Shown here: positions 1 through 9,734 of the stretch, piece by piece
Layout: each line of letters starts with the position of its first letter
Numbering within the stretch: the first letter of the stretch is position 1
Assembly: GCA_030604735.1 (NCBI GenBank)
Contig: JAUVVG010000002.1
Span: 62,001 to 126,000, forward strand
Direction: 5' to 3'
Length of the DNA: 64,000 nucleotides
Origin: Azoarcus sp.
GTDB taxonomy: Bacteria > Pseudomonadota > Gammaproteobacteria > Burkholderiales > Rhodocyclaceae
Translations under genes and position numbers: made by a program
The notes under the pieces: model-generated
Seen by the model: only the letters and a program-made list of their open reading frames with translations
What the model was told of the DNA's origin: nothing
Database searches by the model: none

Positions 1-668
1 GCCACCGGCGCGCTGGCGATCTTCCGCATCACTGCCTGCGGATCGCTGCCACCGAAGACCCTGCGTCCGGTCGCAAGCTCGATCAGGATCAGGCCGGCTG
101 CGAAGACGTCTGTCTGCGGACCGATCTGGCGGGCGTCGATGTATTCCGGCGCCATGTAGGACGGCGTGCCGGTGAGGCCGGCGCTGGTCGCAGCCAATTC
201 GGAATCTCGTCTGGCGATGCCGAAGTCCATGACCCGCGGCGCGCCGCGCGCGTCCATCAGGATATTGGTCGGCTTGAGATCGCGGTGGATGATGCCTTCG
301 TCGTGGGCAGCCTGGACCGCCTCGAGGATGGCAGCGATCAGGCGTGCGGCCTCTTCTGCCGGCAGCGCGCCGCGACGGCGCATCATCTCCTGCAGGTTCT
401 CGCCCGGGACGTACTCGAAGACCAAGTAAGGATCGCCCCCTTCCTGGCCGACGTCGAAGATCGGAACGATGCCCGGGTGGCGGAGCTTGCTCACCAGACG
501 GGCCTCGCCGAGCAGTGCCTCGCCCAATTGTGGCGTGTTCTTCTCCAGGTGCAAGGTCTTGACTGCGACCTCGCGATCCAGTTGCGGGTCGTGCGCGAGA
601 TAGACCACGCTTTGCGCGCCGCGACCCAGCTCACGCTTGATTTCGTAACGTCCTACGCGCTTGCTCAA
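1..668 (-). CDS. Serine/threonine protein kinase, N-terminal part (3' end outside window)
   Basis: My reverse-strand translation gives a Hanks-type kinase: glycine loop region GRGAQSVVYLAH, catalytic Lys in VAVKTL, HRDLKPTNI catalytic loop, DFGIARR magnesium-binding motif and the GTPSYMAPE activation segment. It phosphorylates Ser/Thr in the cytoplasm; substrate unknown. The only plausible start is TTG at 668 (MSKRVGRYEIK), preceded by GAGG six bases upstream; the frame is closed by TGA further up. The ORF track misses it because the C-terminus lies beyond base 1, so any sensor or membrane segment there is not visible. The ORF is a window-edge partial, not a pseudogene. Confidence 0.9.
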   Translation of the reverse strand, partial: MSKRVGRYEIKRELGRGAQSVVYLAHDPQLDREVAVKTLHLEKNTPQLGEALLGEARLVSKLRHPGIVPIFDVGQEGGDPYLVFEYVPGENLQEMMRRRGALPAEEAARLIAAILEAVQAAHDEGIIHRDLKPTNILMDARGAPRVMDFGIARRDSELAATSAGLTGTPSYMAPEYIDARQIGPQTDVFAAGLILIELATGRRVFGGSDPQAVMRKIASAPV

Positions 669-777
669 GAGGGCCTCGATCGATTGAACCGCCTGTGAAA
701 GGAGCGGAAGTGTAGCAAAAGATCATCCCGGCGGCTGCGGTTGTCGAGCCCCGGCCAGGGCATGTTTCACAGTGCCG

Positions 778-1890
778 CTACAGGCGCTGGATCAATCCCG
801 CCGCAAGGGGGGCTGCAACGCACAGCATGGGCAGTGACCAGGCATGAAAATCACGCCACAGCCCTGGCTGTCGGGCGAGCCGGAGCGCGATCAGGTTGGC
901 CAGTGAACCGATCGCGAGGCCGAAGCCGCCGACGCTCACCCCCCAGGCCAGTGCGCGCATATCCTCGGTGAAGCCGGAGAGGAAGATCGTCGCTGGCACG
1001 TTGGAGATCGCCTGTGACAGCAGCACGCCGGCGGTGAACACCCCTCCCGGTATCGTGTCGATACCGGTGGCGAGGGACTGCATGGCCGGCAGGGTCGCGA
1101 CAAGGCCGAGGTCGACGAACATCAGGAGAAAAACCGCAAGCAGCAACCAGTCGACACCGCGCAATACCTTCGGTCGCAGCACCGCGAACAGTGCGATGAC
1201 CAGGGTGGCCGTCAGGACCGCGTAACCGAGATCCGTGAGCAGCAGAAAAATCGGATACAGGAGCAGCGACAGGCGGAACAGGCGTCGGTCCAGCACCGGT
1301 GGCGCGCTGCCCGGCCGCACGTCGATGGATAGTCGTGGAAATGCGAGCGGAATGGCGACGAGCACCAGCGCGGTGAGCGCGAGGCCGAGCGGCAGCATCA
1401 TCACGACGAAGTCCATGAAACTCAGCGTCGTCGACTGCCAGATGAAAAGATTCTGCGGATTGCCGACCGGGCTCAGCGTCGAGCCGGCATTGACCGCCAG
1501 CGCCTCGAACACCACCAGCCGGCCCACCGGCAGGTCGGCGACCGTGCGCAGGCCGATCGTGAGCGGCACGACGATGAACAAGGCCACGTCGTTGGTGACC
1601 ACTGCCGCGAGCGCGGCCGAAAAGAGCACCAGTGAGGCAGCGAGGGCGCGCTCGCCGTGCACCCGCGGCAGCAACGCGCGTCCGGCGAGAGTCAGATAGC
1701 CACTGTCCTCCAGGCCCCGACTCAGCACCAACAGGCCGGCGAGCGCGCCGATGGTCTTCCAGTCGACCAGTCGGTGCAGTGAATGCGCCGCTTCCGGCTG
1801 CGCCAGCAGCAACGGCACCAGCGCGACCAGCAGCACCACCAGCAAGCGGTCTTCGGCGACACGGGACAGGAGGTGGCGCAGCAGGCGCAT
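778..1890 (-). CDS. SLC13/CitMHS/ArsB-type anion permease
   Basis: A 370-aa polytopic inner membrane protein with about ten hydrophobic segments. The hallmark is VNAGSTLSPVGNPQNLFIW, the conserved loop of the ion-transporter superfamily (DASS/NhaD/ArsB) that lines the substrate and sodium site. VTNDVALFIVVPL in the first half is the corresponding symmetric element. It probably moves an anion (dicarboxylate, sulfate or similar) or exchanges cations; the sequence does not decide. It lies 109 bp upstream of the kinase in the same direction, so co-transcription is possible. The ATG start MRLLRHLL gives a short basic N-terminus before the first helix, as expected. Confidence 0.8.
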   Translation of the reverse strand: MRLLRHLLSRVAEDRLLVVLLVALVPLLLAQPEAAHSLHRLVDWKTIGALAGLLVLSRGLEDSGYLTLAGRALLPRVHGERALAASLVLFSAALAAVVTNDVALFIVVPLTIGLRTVADLPVGRLVVFEALAVNAGSTLSPVGNPQNLFIWQSTTLSFMDFVVMMLPLGLALTALVLVAIPLAFPRLSIDVRPGSAPPVLDRRLFRLSLLLYPIFLLLTDLGYAVLTATLVIALFAVLRPKVLRGVDWLLLAVFLLMFVDLGLVATLPAMQSLATGIDTIPGGVFTAGVLLSQAISNVPATIFLSGFTEDMRALAWGVSVGGFGLAIGSLANLIALRLARQPGLWRDFHAWSLPMLCVAAPLAAGLIQRL

Positions 1891-1930
1891 GAGTCAGCAT
1901 TCGTGCGAGTCGGGAAAGCGTGATCATGAA

Positions 1931-1957
1931 CGAAAACCCCTCCACGAGAGAGGGGGC
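1931..1957 (-). terminator. Rho-independent terminator after the TonB-dependent receptor
   Basis: Read on the minus strand, CCCCTC and GAGGGG form a stem with a seven-base loop, followed by TTTTCGTT. It lies about 100 bp past the receptor stop codon, between it and the permease, so the permease probably has its own promoter. Confidence 0.6.
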
Positions 1958-2055
1958 GTCTTCGATGCGAACGCGTTCGCGATGCCGCAAGGTTGGATCT
2001 GCTCGATCGAGGGCCTCGGCAATGCGGTCCAGCCAAGCCCCGCCGCCGTGCGTCG

Positions 2056-4260
2056 TCAGAAGCTCATGTTCGCCGAGATCCAGTAGGTCCGGCCCGCTGG
2101 CGTCATGCCCTTGGTGGCCGCCGTGGACTTGAAGTAGGCGCTACCCCAGACCTCCTCGCCGGCTGTGTTGGTCCAGCGTTTGAAATCGCGGAAGTCCTTG
2201 TCGAGCAGGTTGAAGATGCTCGCATTCAGCGTCAGCGCGTCAGACACGCGGTGCGAACCACCGAGGCTGAGCAGCGTGTAGGCCTTCAGAGCGCCGAGGG
2301 TCTCATGCTCCAGCAAGGTATTGCCAGTGAAGTTCTTCGGGTCGCCGTCGAAGCGGCGGCTCTGGCCGCGATACTCGGCTCGCAGCCATAGATGGGTCTT
2401 CTCGCTCGCCTGCCAGCGCAGTTGGGCATTGGCCATGTGTTTGGCGGTGTCGCTCAGCTTGCCATTCCTGGCGCCGGCTTCGACCACCTCGCTATCGGTC
2501 CAGGTGTAGTTGAGACTGAGGTCCCACCCGGTGGCCAACGGAATCCGGGTGGACAGTTCCAGGCCCCAGGTCTTGGCTTCGTCGTTGTTGATCGAGTAAG
2601 TGGCGGACGGGTTGGCAGCGCAGCTTGAGATGAAGTTGGTCGCACAATCTCCGCCGCTGCCGATCTTGTCCTCGATGCGGTTATGGAAGAGCGTGGCCGA
2701 ACCGGTCAGTCCGCGCCCGCCGTCGAAAAGCAGGGCCAGTTCGCGGCTGGTGCTGATTTCGGGTTTCAGCTTGGGGTTGCCGATGCTGATCGTCACGCCC
2801 TGACCGCTGATGCCGCTGACGCCGTCGATGAGTTGCTCGAGGCGCGGCGCACGGAAGCCACGGCTGATCCCTCCCTTGACGGTCCAGGTGTCGGTGGCGT
2901 TCCAGACCAGATAGGCGCGTGGGCTGGTGTGGCCGCCGAAGGCGTCGTGGCGGTCGTGACGCAGGCCCAGCGTCGCGGTCAGCGAATCGGTGAGTTGCCA
3001 TTCGTCCTCGCCGAACACCGACCACATGCGCTGGCTGTGATGGTCGGGCAACAGACCGTCTTCCAGTCTGGCTTCCCACCATTGGGCGCCGATGGTGGCC
3101 ACATGGGCCTCGCCGAGCGGTGCGATCAGTTTGGTGTCGAAGACCGTGTTGGTGGTTTCGAGCGTGCGGTCGGTGCCGACCGATGGATCATCGGCGGGGC
3201 GCGAGGCAGTCGGAATCGTGCGGCCTATGGTTTCGGTCTCGCTGCGCATCAGGCTGGATTCGATCATGCCGAAGTCCAGTCGGGCGGTATGGCCGATCGC
3301 GAGCTGGTCACGGTTGAAGCTCATGAAATCCTTGTAGCCCGATGCGGTAGTCGTGGTTGCGCCGGTCGCGCAGTTCAGGAAGTCGCGGGTGCCGAGCCGA
3401 CATTCCTCGTTGTCGTACCAGGTCCGGTTCTGCTCGATGTCCAGCCAGAGATCGTGACTGGCGGTCGGGGTGAGACTGAATCTCGCGCCCAGGCTGTGCT
3501 GGCGACTTTCGCCCGGTGCCGGGTTCCGTCCCCCGGTCGCGGTGGCGCCCGGTGCGAGGACCAGAGCTGACTCGGGACGGCGATATATACTGCCGCGGAC
3601 AGCAATGCCGAGCATATCTTCGGCCAGCGGACCGTTCGCGTAGAGGTTGATCTTTTGCTCTTTGCCATAGTCGCCGCTCTCGGGGATGCCGGCTTCCAGG
3701 CCCACCGACCCGCCCCACTCGCGGGCGACACGTCGGGTGATGATGTTGATGACGCCCCCCATCGCGTCCGAACCGTAAAGCGTGGACATCGGCCCACGAA
3801 TGACTTCGATACGTTCGATCGCGGACAGCGGCGGAATGAAGCTGGTGAGCGCGTGATTGAAGCCGTTCGGGGTGACGTTCCCGGCGACGTTCTGTCGACG
3901 TCCGTCGATCAGCACCAGGGTGTAGTCGCTCGGCATGCCACGGATGCTGATGTCCATGCCGCCAGCCTTGCCAGTCGAACTTCGGACGTCGAGCCCTTCG
4001 ATACCCTGCAAGGCTTCTCCGAGGTCACGAAACGGCGTCTGCTCGAGCGCCTCGCGGGTGATGACGGAGATCGAAGCCGGTGCCTGGCGGATTTCCTGTT
4101 CGAAACCGGAAGCGGTGACGACGACATCGGCCAGTCTTGGCGTATCTCTGGTTCCTTGCGCAAACGCCTGGCCGGCAATTGCAGACAGGCCGAGGGCGAG
4201 CGCGAGGGTGAGGGGGGTAGGGCGGAAGAAGGGCGCGGCGGCCCGCTGGAACGGTGACAT
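2056..4260 (-). CDS. TonB-dependent outer membrane receptor, ferric-siderophore type
   Basis: A 734-aa outer membrane gated channel. A signal peptide ends near AIAGQAFAQ, a TonB box (DVVVTAS) follows, then the plug (SVITREALE...IRGMPSDYTLVLIDGRR...ERIEVIRGPMSTLYGSDAMGGVINIIT) and a 22-strand barrel ending in the canonical terminal Phe (ISANMSF). Paired cysteines in two extracellular-loop regions (CRLGTRDFLNC, CATNFISSC) resemble FepA/IrgA-type ferric-catechol receptors, but substrate specificity is inference. A strong Fur-type box lies 114 bp upstream of the start. Energy would come from the TonB-ExbB-ExbD encoded at 13.2-15.3 kb. Length is normal for the family. Confidence 0.92.
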   Translation of the reverse strand: MSPFQRAAAPFFRPTPLTLALALGLSAIAGQAFAQGTRDTPRLADVVVTASGFEQEIRQAPASISVITREALEQTPFRDLGEALQGIEGLDVRSSTGKAGGMDISIRGMPSDYTLVLIDGRRQNVAGNVTPNGFNHALTSFIPPLSAIERIEVIRGPMSTLYGSDAMGGVINIITRRVAREWGGSVGLEAGIPESGDYGKEQKINLYANGPLAEDMLGIAVRGSIYRRPESALVLAPGATATGGRNPAPGESRQHSLGARFSLTPTASHDLWLDIEQNRTWYDNEECRLGTRDFLNCATGATTTTASGYKDFMSFNRDQLAIGHTARLDFGMIESSLMRSETETIGRTIPTASRPADDPSVGTDRTLETTNTVFDTKLIAPLGEAHVATIGAQWWEARLEDGLLPDHHSQRMWSVFGEDEWQLTDSLTATLGLRHDRHDAFGGHTSPRAYLVWNATDTWTVKGGISRGFRAPRLEQLIDGVSGISGQGVTISIGNPKLKPEISTSRELALLFDGGRGLTGSATLFHNRIEDKIGSGGDCATNFISSCAANPSATYSINNDEAKTWGLELSTRIPLATGWDLSLNYTWTDSEVVEAGARNGKLSDTAKHMANAQLRWQASEKTHLWLRAEYRGQSRRFDGDPKNFTGNTLLEHETLGALKAYTLLSLGGSHRVSDALTLNASIFNLLDKDFRDFKRWTNTAGEEVWGSAYFKSTAATKGMTPAGRTYWISANMSF

Positions 4261-4373
4261 TCCCTGGATTCCTGATCAGTAGCGTTGTGTATTGATGGCT
4301 GGCTGACTGGCAGAAACCCGGGCATGCGCGGCATGCCTTTCCGCAGGTGGCTGGCTAGGTGAATGTGATTATA

Positions 4374-4392
4374 TATGAGAATAAGTCTCGTT
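4374..4392. promoter_or_regulatory. Fur-type operator upstream of the TonB-dependent receptor
   Basis: TATGAGAATAAGTCTCGTT matches the symmetric Fur consensus AATGAGAATCATTCTCATT at 15 of 19 positions by my count. It sits in an AT-rich stretch 114-132 bp upstream of the receptor ATG, a position compatible with iron-dependent repression. Confidence 0.65.
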
Positions 4393-4487
4393 TGTGTCCT
4401 AATGTATATTGCTGCGATCAATCGGTACTCGTAGCGCATATCAGGGCCGTGCGACTGGACGGTCTTTGCGGGAGCGGCGCGACGATG

Positions 4488-6119
4488 TCACCAGCTTTCT
4501 TGAAAAGCCTGGTCGTCCTGTCCGGGGTCCTGCCAGCCGCCGCCTAGCGCCTTGTACAAGTCCAGCGAGGCAGTCAGCCTCGCCAGGCGTATCTGGATCA
4601 ACTGGTCCTGGGCCGAGAACAGGCTGCGTTGGGTGTCGAGCAGAGTGCCCAGGCTGTCGCTGCCTTCGCGATAGCGCAGCTCGGACAAGCGTAGCGCGCG
4701 TTCAGCCTCGCGCACCAGCTCGCGCTGCGTGTTTTCCTGGAGGCGGTTGCGTTCGACCGCGGCGATGGCGTCCTCGGTTTCCTTCAGTGCGGTCAGGATC
4801 GCGCGGCGGTATTCCTCTAGCAACTGGCGTTGTTGCGATTCGGTCAGCGCGACCTGGTTGCGCAGCCGGCCGCCGTCGAAGATGGCCTGTACCAGCGACA
4901 GCGCCAGGGTGGCGCTGCCGGCGGGAGAGCCCAGGCCAAGCAGGCCGAACTCGGTGCCGGACAAGCCGGCGGTGGCGCCGATCGCGAGCCGGGCCGGGAA
5001 CAGTGCGGCTCGGGCGACCGCGATGTTCGCCTCCGATGCGAGCAGGCGTGCTTCGGTGGCGGCGAGGTCCGGGCGACGGGTGAGCAGTTCGGCCGGCAGC
5101 AGCGGTGCGAGCGTCGGTATGGCCAGCATGTCGAAGCGTTCGTCACCGATGTCGAAGCCCTGCGGCGTCTGGCCTATCAGCAGGGCCAGGGCCCGTCGGC
5201 TCTGGCGCTCCTGCGCCTGTAGCGGCAATAGCGCGTCGCGCTGCGCGAGTACGGTCGAACGCTGGCGGCTGACGTCCAGCGCCGAGGCCGCCCCGTGCCG
5301 GAAGCGGGCCTGGACGATCTCGAACAAGCGCTCGGCGATCGCGAGATTGTCCTCCGCGATCGCGAGCCGGGCGCGCTGCGCCAACACCTGGGTGTAGGTA
5401 TTGGCGACACTGGCGGTCAGCGACAGGCGCGCCGCGGCGAAGTCGTGGCGGCTCGCGGCGAACTGGGCCTCGCTGCCGCGCAGGCTGGACAGGCGGCTGT
5501 TCCACAAGTCGATTTCGTAGGCGACCGCAAGCCCGATCGACGAGGCCTCGACGGTGCTGGCGCTGACGCCGCTGGCGTCGCTCGCGCGGACACTGGTGGC
5601 GGCGTTCAGGTCCAGCGTGGGCAGCAGCGAGGCGCCGGCATTGCGCAGCGCAAGCTCGGCCTGCACCAGCCGTTCGGCCGCGATGCCGAGATCCGGGCTG
5701 GCGACGAGCGCTGTGTCGATCCAGCCAGGCAGCTCGGCCGAGCCAAAGCCCTGCCACCAGTCACTGTCGAGCGAAGTGATCGCTCCCCCAAGGGTCAGCG
5801 TTTCCTCCCATTCGGTCGGGGTCGCGACCGGGCGCTCGGGGGCGACCAGGGTCGGTGCGCAGCCAGCCAGCAGCAGCGCCGCGATGGCTGCGGCCGCAAC
5901 GAGGGACAGGCGAGCTGCCCTTCCCCGGGGCGCAGACGAGGCCGAGACCGGAACGGAGCGAGCCTCGCGCGATGGAAGTGAATTCGAATTCGCGGGTGCC
6001 GTCGACGGTGAAGGTGAGCGGCGGGCCTGCGGCCCGGAATCCGGTGCCGGGGTATGTGCGCGTGGGGCGTGCCCGTGCGATGGCGGGGCCAGGTCGAGGT
6101 CTGTCATCGAAGAGGTCAT
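4488..6119 (-). CDS. Outer membrane efflux lipoprotein (NodT/OprM family)
   Basis: An outer membrane factor of 543 aa that would form the TolC-like exit duct for the MacAB pump encoded just upstream. The lipobox ALLLAGC (Cys 87) is followed by the usual RND-OMF fold, including [30 protein letters not shown], the second repeat with [27 protein letters not shown], and the terminal [15 protein letters not shown] helix. The start ATG overlaps the macB stop (ATGA). Oddly, about 65 residues rich in Pro, Ser and Arg precede the hydrophobic signal segment, and no in-frame ATG, GTG or TTG start lies closer to the lipobox. Confidence 0.88.
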   Translation of the reverse strand: MTSSMTDLDLAPPSHGHAPRAHTPAPDSGPQARRSPSPSTAPANSNSLPSREARSVPVSASSAPRGRAARLSLVAAAAIAALLLAGCAPTLVAPERPVATPTEWEETLTLGGAITSLDSDWWQGFGSAELPGWIDTALVASPDLGIAAERLVQAELALRNAGASLLPTLDLNAATSVRASDASGVSASTVEASSIGLAVAYEIDLWNSRLSSLRGSEAQFAASRHDFAAARLSLTASVANTYTQVLAQRARLAIAEDNLAIAERLFEIVQARFRHGAASALDVSRQRSTVLAQRDALLPLQAQERQSRRALALLIGQTPQGFDIGDERFDMLAIPTLAPLLPAELLTRRPDLAATEARLLASEANIAVARAALFPARLAIGATAGLSGTEFGLLGLGSPAGSATLALSLVQAIFDGGRLRNQVALTESQQRQLLEEYRRAILTALKETEDAIAAVERNRLQENTQRELVREAERALRLSELRYREGSDSLGTLLDTQRSLFSAQDQLIQIRLARLTASLDLYKALGGGWQDPGQDDQAFQESW

Positions 6120-8089
6120 TCGGAGGCGAGGGCGGTGACGGGGTCCAGCCGCGCCGCCTTGCGCGCCGGCAGGAAACCGAAGATCAGACCGGTCGCGAAG
6201 GCGCAGCCGAAGGCGAGCGCGACCGGGGTGACCGAGTACTGGATAGGCGTGCCGAAGTGCTCGATCAGGGCGGCGACGCCTAGGCCGGCCGCGACGCCGA
6301 TCAGGCCGCCGACCGCGGACACGGTCAGCGCCTCGATCAGGAACTGCTGCAGGATGTTCCTCTCGCGGGCGCCGGTGGCCATGCGGATGCCGATCTCGCG
6401 GGTACGCTCGGTGACCGACACCAGCATGATGTTCATCACCCCGATGCCGCCGACCAGCAGCGAGATCGCTGCGATCGAACCGAGCAGGATGGTCATCGTG
6501 TTCTGGGTGGCCGACACGTTGTCTATGATCGAGGCCATGTTGCGGATCTGGAAGTCCTCGACGCCGTGACGCGCGAGCAGCACTGCGTGGACCTCGGCTT
6601 GGGTGTCGTCGATGCGGGCGACATCCTCGACCGCGACGGTCGCGTTGCGCAGGAAACGCTGGCCGGACAGGCGCAGGCTGCCGGTGGAGTAGGGCACGAA
6701 GATCACGTCGTCCTGGTCCTGGCCCCAGCTGGTCGCCCCCATGGGCGCCATCACGCCGATGACCTGGAACAGGATGTTATTGACCATCACGTATTCGCCG
6801 ATCGGGTCGTGGCCAGGGTCGAACAAGGCGTTGCGAACGGTCTGTCCCAGCACCGCGACCGCGGCATAGCGTTGCTCGTCCTCATGGCTGATGAAGATGC
6901 CGCTCGCCACCGGCCAGTTGCGTGCGATCACGTAATCGGCCGAGGTCGCATTGGCCGAGGTGCGATGGTCGGCGTTGCCGGCGCGGATCGTCACCGTCGT
7001 GCTCTGCTCCGGCACCGCGGCGAGTATGTTCGGCAGTTCGGCGATCGCCTGCACGTCCTCGACCACCAGGGTCGCGGTGGTGTCGCGACCGCGCATGTTC
7101 GGTGCACCCGGCCGTATGGTGAGCAGATTGGAGCCCATTGCGCTGATGCGGTCGACCACCGCCTGGGTGGCGCCGTCTCCGATGGCAAGCATCGCAATCA
7201 CCGAGGCGACGCCGATCACGATGCCGAGCAGGGTCAGGATGGTACGGAATATGTTCGCGGTCAGCGCGCGCACCGCGGTGCGGGTGGCTTCGACCAGATC
7301 GGCCAACGGTGAATTGTGTGATACCCGCGGTGTGGTGTCGGGCAAGGCCCGGCGCTGCGGTGACGGGCCTGGATCGGCCACGATCACGCCGTCGCGAATT
7401 TCGATCACCCGCTGCGCATGGTCGGCGACCTCGCGTTCATGGGTGATGAGGATGATGGTGTGGCCCTGTACCGACAGTTCGGTCAGCAGGCGCATCACAT
7501 CGGCGCCGCTCTTGCTGTCCAGTGCGCCGGTCGGTTCGTCGGCGAGGATCACGCGGCCGCCGTTCATCAGTGCGCGCGCAATCGACACCCGTTGCTGTTG
7601 GCCACCGGAAAGCTGGCTGGGGCGGTGGTCCAGGCGCTCACCCAGGCCGAGCTCGGTCAGCAGTTCGGTTGCGCGGGCGCGCCGCTGGTCCGGGGGGACG
7701 CCGGCATAGACCGCCGGGACCTCGACATTCTCGGCGGCGGTGGCGGTGCCGATCAGGTTGTAGCTCTGGAATACGAAGCCGAACTCCTCGCGCCTGAGTC
7801 GGGCCAGTTCGTCCCGGTCCAGCGTGGCGACATCGTGCCCCATGAAGCGGTACTCGCCGTCGCTGGGGCGGTCCAGGCAGCCGAGGAGATTCATCAGGGT
7901 CGATTTGCCCGACCCGGAGGTGCCGACGATCGCAACGAACTCGCCGGCGTGGATGCTCAGGTCGATCCCGTGCAGCACCTCGACTTCGAGGTCGCCGTTG
8001 ACGAAGCGGCGGCGCACCCCCTTCATCTCGATCAGCGGCATATCGCGCCCGGCACCGGCCAGGCGTGCGATCTCGGTTTCGACCTTCAT
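6116..8089 (-). CDS. macB: MacB-type ABC transporter (ATPase plus permease)
   Basis: This 657-aa inner membrane protein fuses an N-terminal ATPase to a FtsX-like permease. Walker A is GTSGSGKST, the signature is [15 protein letters not shown], and Walker B is [13 protein letters not shown] first transmembrane helix ([22 protein letters not shown]) comes next, then a large periplasmic domain and three C-terminal helices around [31 protein letters not shown]. Family knowledge: MacB drives efflux of macrolides, peptides or haem-like molecules through a periplasmic adaptor and an outer membrane factor. Its ATG overlaps the macA stop, and its stop overlaps the next start, so all three genes are translationally coupled. 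An alternative start is M17 (MPLIEMKG). Confidence 0.93.
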   Translation of the reverse strand: MKVETEIARLAGAGRDMPLIEMKGVRRRFVNGDLEVEVLHGIDLSIHAGEFVAIVGTSGSGKSTLMNLLGCLDRPSDGEYRFMGHDVATLDRDELARLRREEFGFVFQSYNLIGTATAAENVEVPAVYAGVPPDQRRARATELLTELGLGERLDHRPSQLSGGQQQRVSIARALMNGGRVILADEPTGALDSKSGADVMRLLTELSVQGHTIILITHEREVADHAQRVIEIRDGVIVADPGPSPQRRALPDTTPRVSHNSPLADLVEATRTAVRALTANIFRTILTLLGIVIGVASVIAMLAIGDGATQAVVDRISAMGSNLLTIRPGAPNMRGRDTTATLVVEDVQAIAELPNILAAVPEQSTTVTIRAGNADHRTSANATSADYVIARNWPVASGIFISHEDEQRYAAVAVLGQTVRNALFDPGHDPIGEYVMVNNILFQVIGVMAPMGATSWGQDQDDVIFVPYSTGSLRLSGQRFLRNATVAVEDVARIDDTQAEVHAVLLARHGVEDFQIRNMASIIDNVSATQNTMTILLGSIAAISLLVGGIGVMNIMLVSVTERTREIGIRMATGARERNILQQFLIEALTVSAVGGLIGVAAGLGVAALIEHFGTPIQYSVTPVALAFGCAFATGLIFGFLPARKAARLDPVTALASE

Positions 8090-9420
8090 CGCCCCGGCAA
8101 CCTCGGCGTCTGCCCGGCCTGGGCCTGTCCCGGCGCACCACCCGGGCGCAGCCCCGCGACGACCTGCTCGCCTTCGGTCAGGCCTTCACGCACCTCGGCC
8201 ACGATCCGGCTGGTCACGCCTATCGTGACCTTGCGCTCCTCGAGCCTGCCTTCGGAGCCTAGCACCCTGACGGTGGCACTGCGGGTCGACGCCTGCCGCG
8301 CCGGACCTTCGGGTTCGGCCGCTCCGCTCTGCGTCGAAGCCCGGTCCGCGCGCATGCCGCGCCCGCTGCTCACGGCCCCGGATTGGCTCGGGCCCGCACT
8401 GCCGGATGGGCGGCGAGTGCCGCTCGCCAGCCCTGACACTGCAGCCATCGGGACTGTCAACACATCCTCGGCCCGGGCGACGACGAAGAAGACCTGCGCG
8501 GTCATCTGGGTCATCAGGCGCCGATTGGCGTTCGGGACGTCGAAGATCGCGTTGTACAGCACCACGTTGTTGGTGACGGTCGGCGTCGGCTCGATCTTGC
8601 GCAGGGTGCTGTTCCAGCGCTGGCTGGCATTGCCCAGTGTGGTGAAGTACACCTCCATGCCGGGTCGGATTCGGGTGACGTCGGCCTCGGAAACCTGCGA
8701 CTGCACGGTCATCGTCGACAGGTCGGCGATGCGCAGAATGGTCGGGGCCTGCTGGTTGGCATTGAGGGTCTGGCCCTGACGTGCGGTGATCGACACCACC
8801 GTGCCGGTCATCGGTGCGTAGATGCGGGTGTATTCCAGGTTGGCTTCGTCGGCCCGCAGGTTGGACTCGGTCTGGTCGATCTGAGCCTTCAGGGCCTCGA
8901 TCTGCGCCCGGGCCGAGCGCAAGCCGGCCTCGGCGGTCTGCAAGGCTTCTTCGGTGGTCGCGTCCTCGGCCATCAGATTTTGCTGCCGCCGCAACTGGAT
9001 CTGGGCGAGCTGTAGGCTGGATTCTCGATCGGTCAGTTGGGCGCGTTGGTTACGCAGCTGGGCCCGGGTCGCATCCACCCGGCTCTGGAGCACGGTGGGA
9101 TCGATCTCGGCGAGCAGGTCGCCGGCCTGCACTTCGGAGCCGACCTCGACCAGGATGCGTGTCAACACGCCGGACACCTGGGCGCCGACATCGACATAGT
9201 CGCGCGGCTGCAAGGTGCCGGTCGCGGTCACCACGTCTTCCACCGAGCCCCGGCTCACGGGCAGAAACTGGTAGCCGGCGGTCTCGTCGACCGGCCTGAA
9301 GTAGCGGTCCCAGGCGATGTAGCTCCCGCCGGCGACGAGGGCGAGCAAGATTGACATCAGGATGAAGCGCGACCGCCGACGGGGCTTGCCGATTCGGCTG
9401 GGAGTGGGTGGTGGGGGCAT
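8086..9420 (-). CDS. macA: MacA-type periplasmic adaptor (membrane fusion) protein
   Basis: A 444-aa HlyD/MacA-family adaptor. An N-terminal membrane anchor ([19 protein letters not shown]) is followed by a lipoyl half-motif ([35 protein letters not shown]), a long helical hairpin of about 100 residues ([18 protein letters not shown]...), the second lipoyl half ([24 protein letters not shown]) and a beta-barrel domain. A low-complexity Ser/Gly/Arg stretch near residues 335-380 interrupts the C-terminal domain and is unusual. First gene of macA-macB-OMF; no obvious regulator is adjacent. It is divergent from the cytochrome c peroxidase gene. Confidence 0.9.
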   Translation of the reverse strand: MPPPPTPSRIGKPRRRSRFILMSILLALVAGGSYIAWDRYFRPVDETAGYQFLPVSRGSVEDVVTATGTLQPRDYVDVGAQVSGVLTRILVEVGSEVQAGDLLAEIDPTVLQSRVDATRAQLRNQRAQLTDRESSLQLAQIQLRRQQNLMAEDATTEEALQTAEAGLRSARAQIEALKAQIDQTESNLRADEANLEYTRIYAPMTGTVVSITARQGQTLNANQQAPTILRIADLSTMTVQSQVSEADVTRIRPGMEVYFTTLGNASQRWNSTLRKIEPTPTVTNNVVLYNAIFDVPNANRRLMTQMTAQVFFVVARAEDVLTVPMAAVSGLASGTRRPSGSAGPSQSGAVSSGRGMRADRASTQSGAAEPEGPARQASTRSATVRVLGSEGRLEERKVTIGVTSRIVAEVREGLTEGEQVVAGLRPGGAPGQAQAGQTPRLPGR

Positions 9421-9635
9421 GGGGGCGATTCAGCGAGGTCTGTTATTGGGTAAAGAATACGTTTTTCGGGCAGCCGGTTTGTATCGTATTGCAGAGGCTG
9501 GCAGGGGAAGCGAGGCAACGCAACCGGCCCCGGCGGGCTCGGCGGTTCGAGTGAATGCTGGTTGGAGGTGGCAAGCCTGTGGGAGTTCAGCGTGGAGGCC
9601 GGTCGTTCCCGGATGTCGGGAAATCGGCGCATTTC

Positions 9636-9649
9636 ATGATCTGGATCAA
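9636..9649. promoter_or_regulatory. FNR/ANR-type box in the cytochrome c peroxidase promoter
   Basis: ATGATCTGGATCAA matches TTGAT-N4-ATCAA at 9 of 10 specified positions. A TTTAAT hexamer at 9672-9677 is correctly placed as a -10 element. If transcription starts near 9684, the box is centred at about -41.5, the class II FNR position. The rest of the 314-bp interval 9421-9734 must also hold the macA promoter, which I could not pinpoint. Confidence 0.65.
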
Positions 9650-9688
9650 AAGCCCCTTTTCCGGGTGGGTGTTTAATCGGTCCCAGTT

Positions 9689-9705
9689 TTTAGACACAGT
9701 CTAAA
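9689..9705. promoter_or_regulatory. Perfect dyad TTTAGAC-ACA-GTCTAAA in the ccp leader
   Basis: A perfect 7-bp inverted repeat with a 3-bp spacer, 29 bp before the peroxidase ATG. With the inferred start near 9684 it would cover about +5 to +21, a repressor position. Its TTTAGA...TCTAAA half-sites resemble the iron control element bound by Irr. The Fur-family gene downstream of ccp (10917-11336) looks Irr-like, so autoregion binding is a reasonable inference. Confidence 0.5.
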
Positions 9706-9734
9706 TCACCGATTTCTCACTCAAGGAGTGCACC

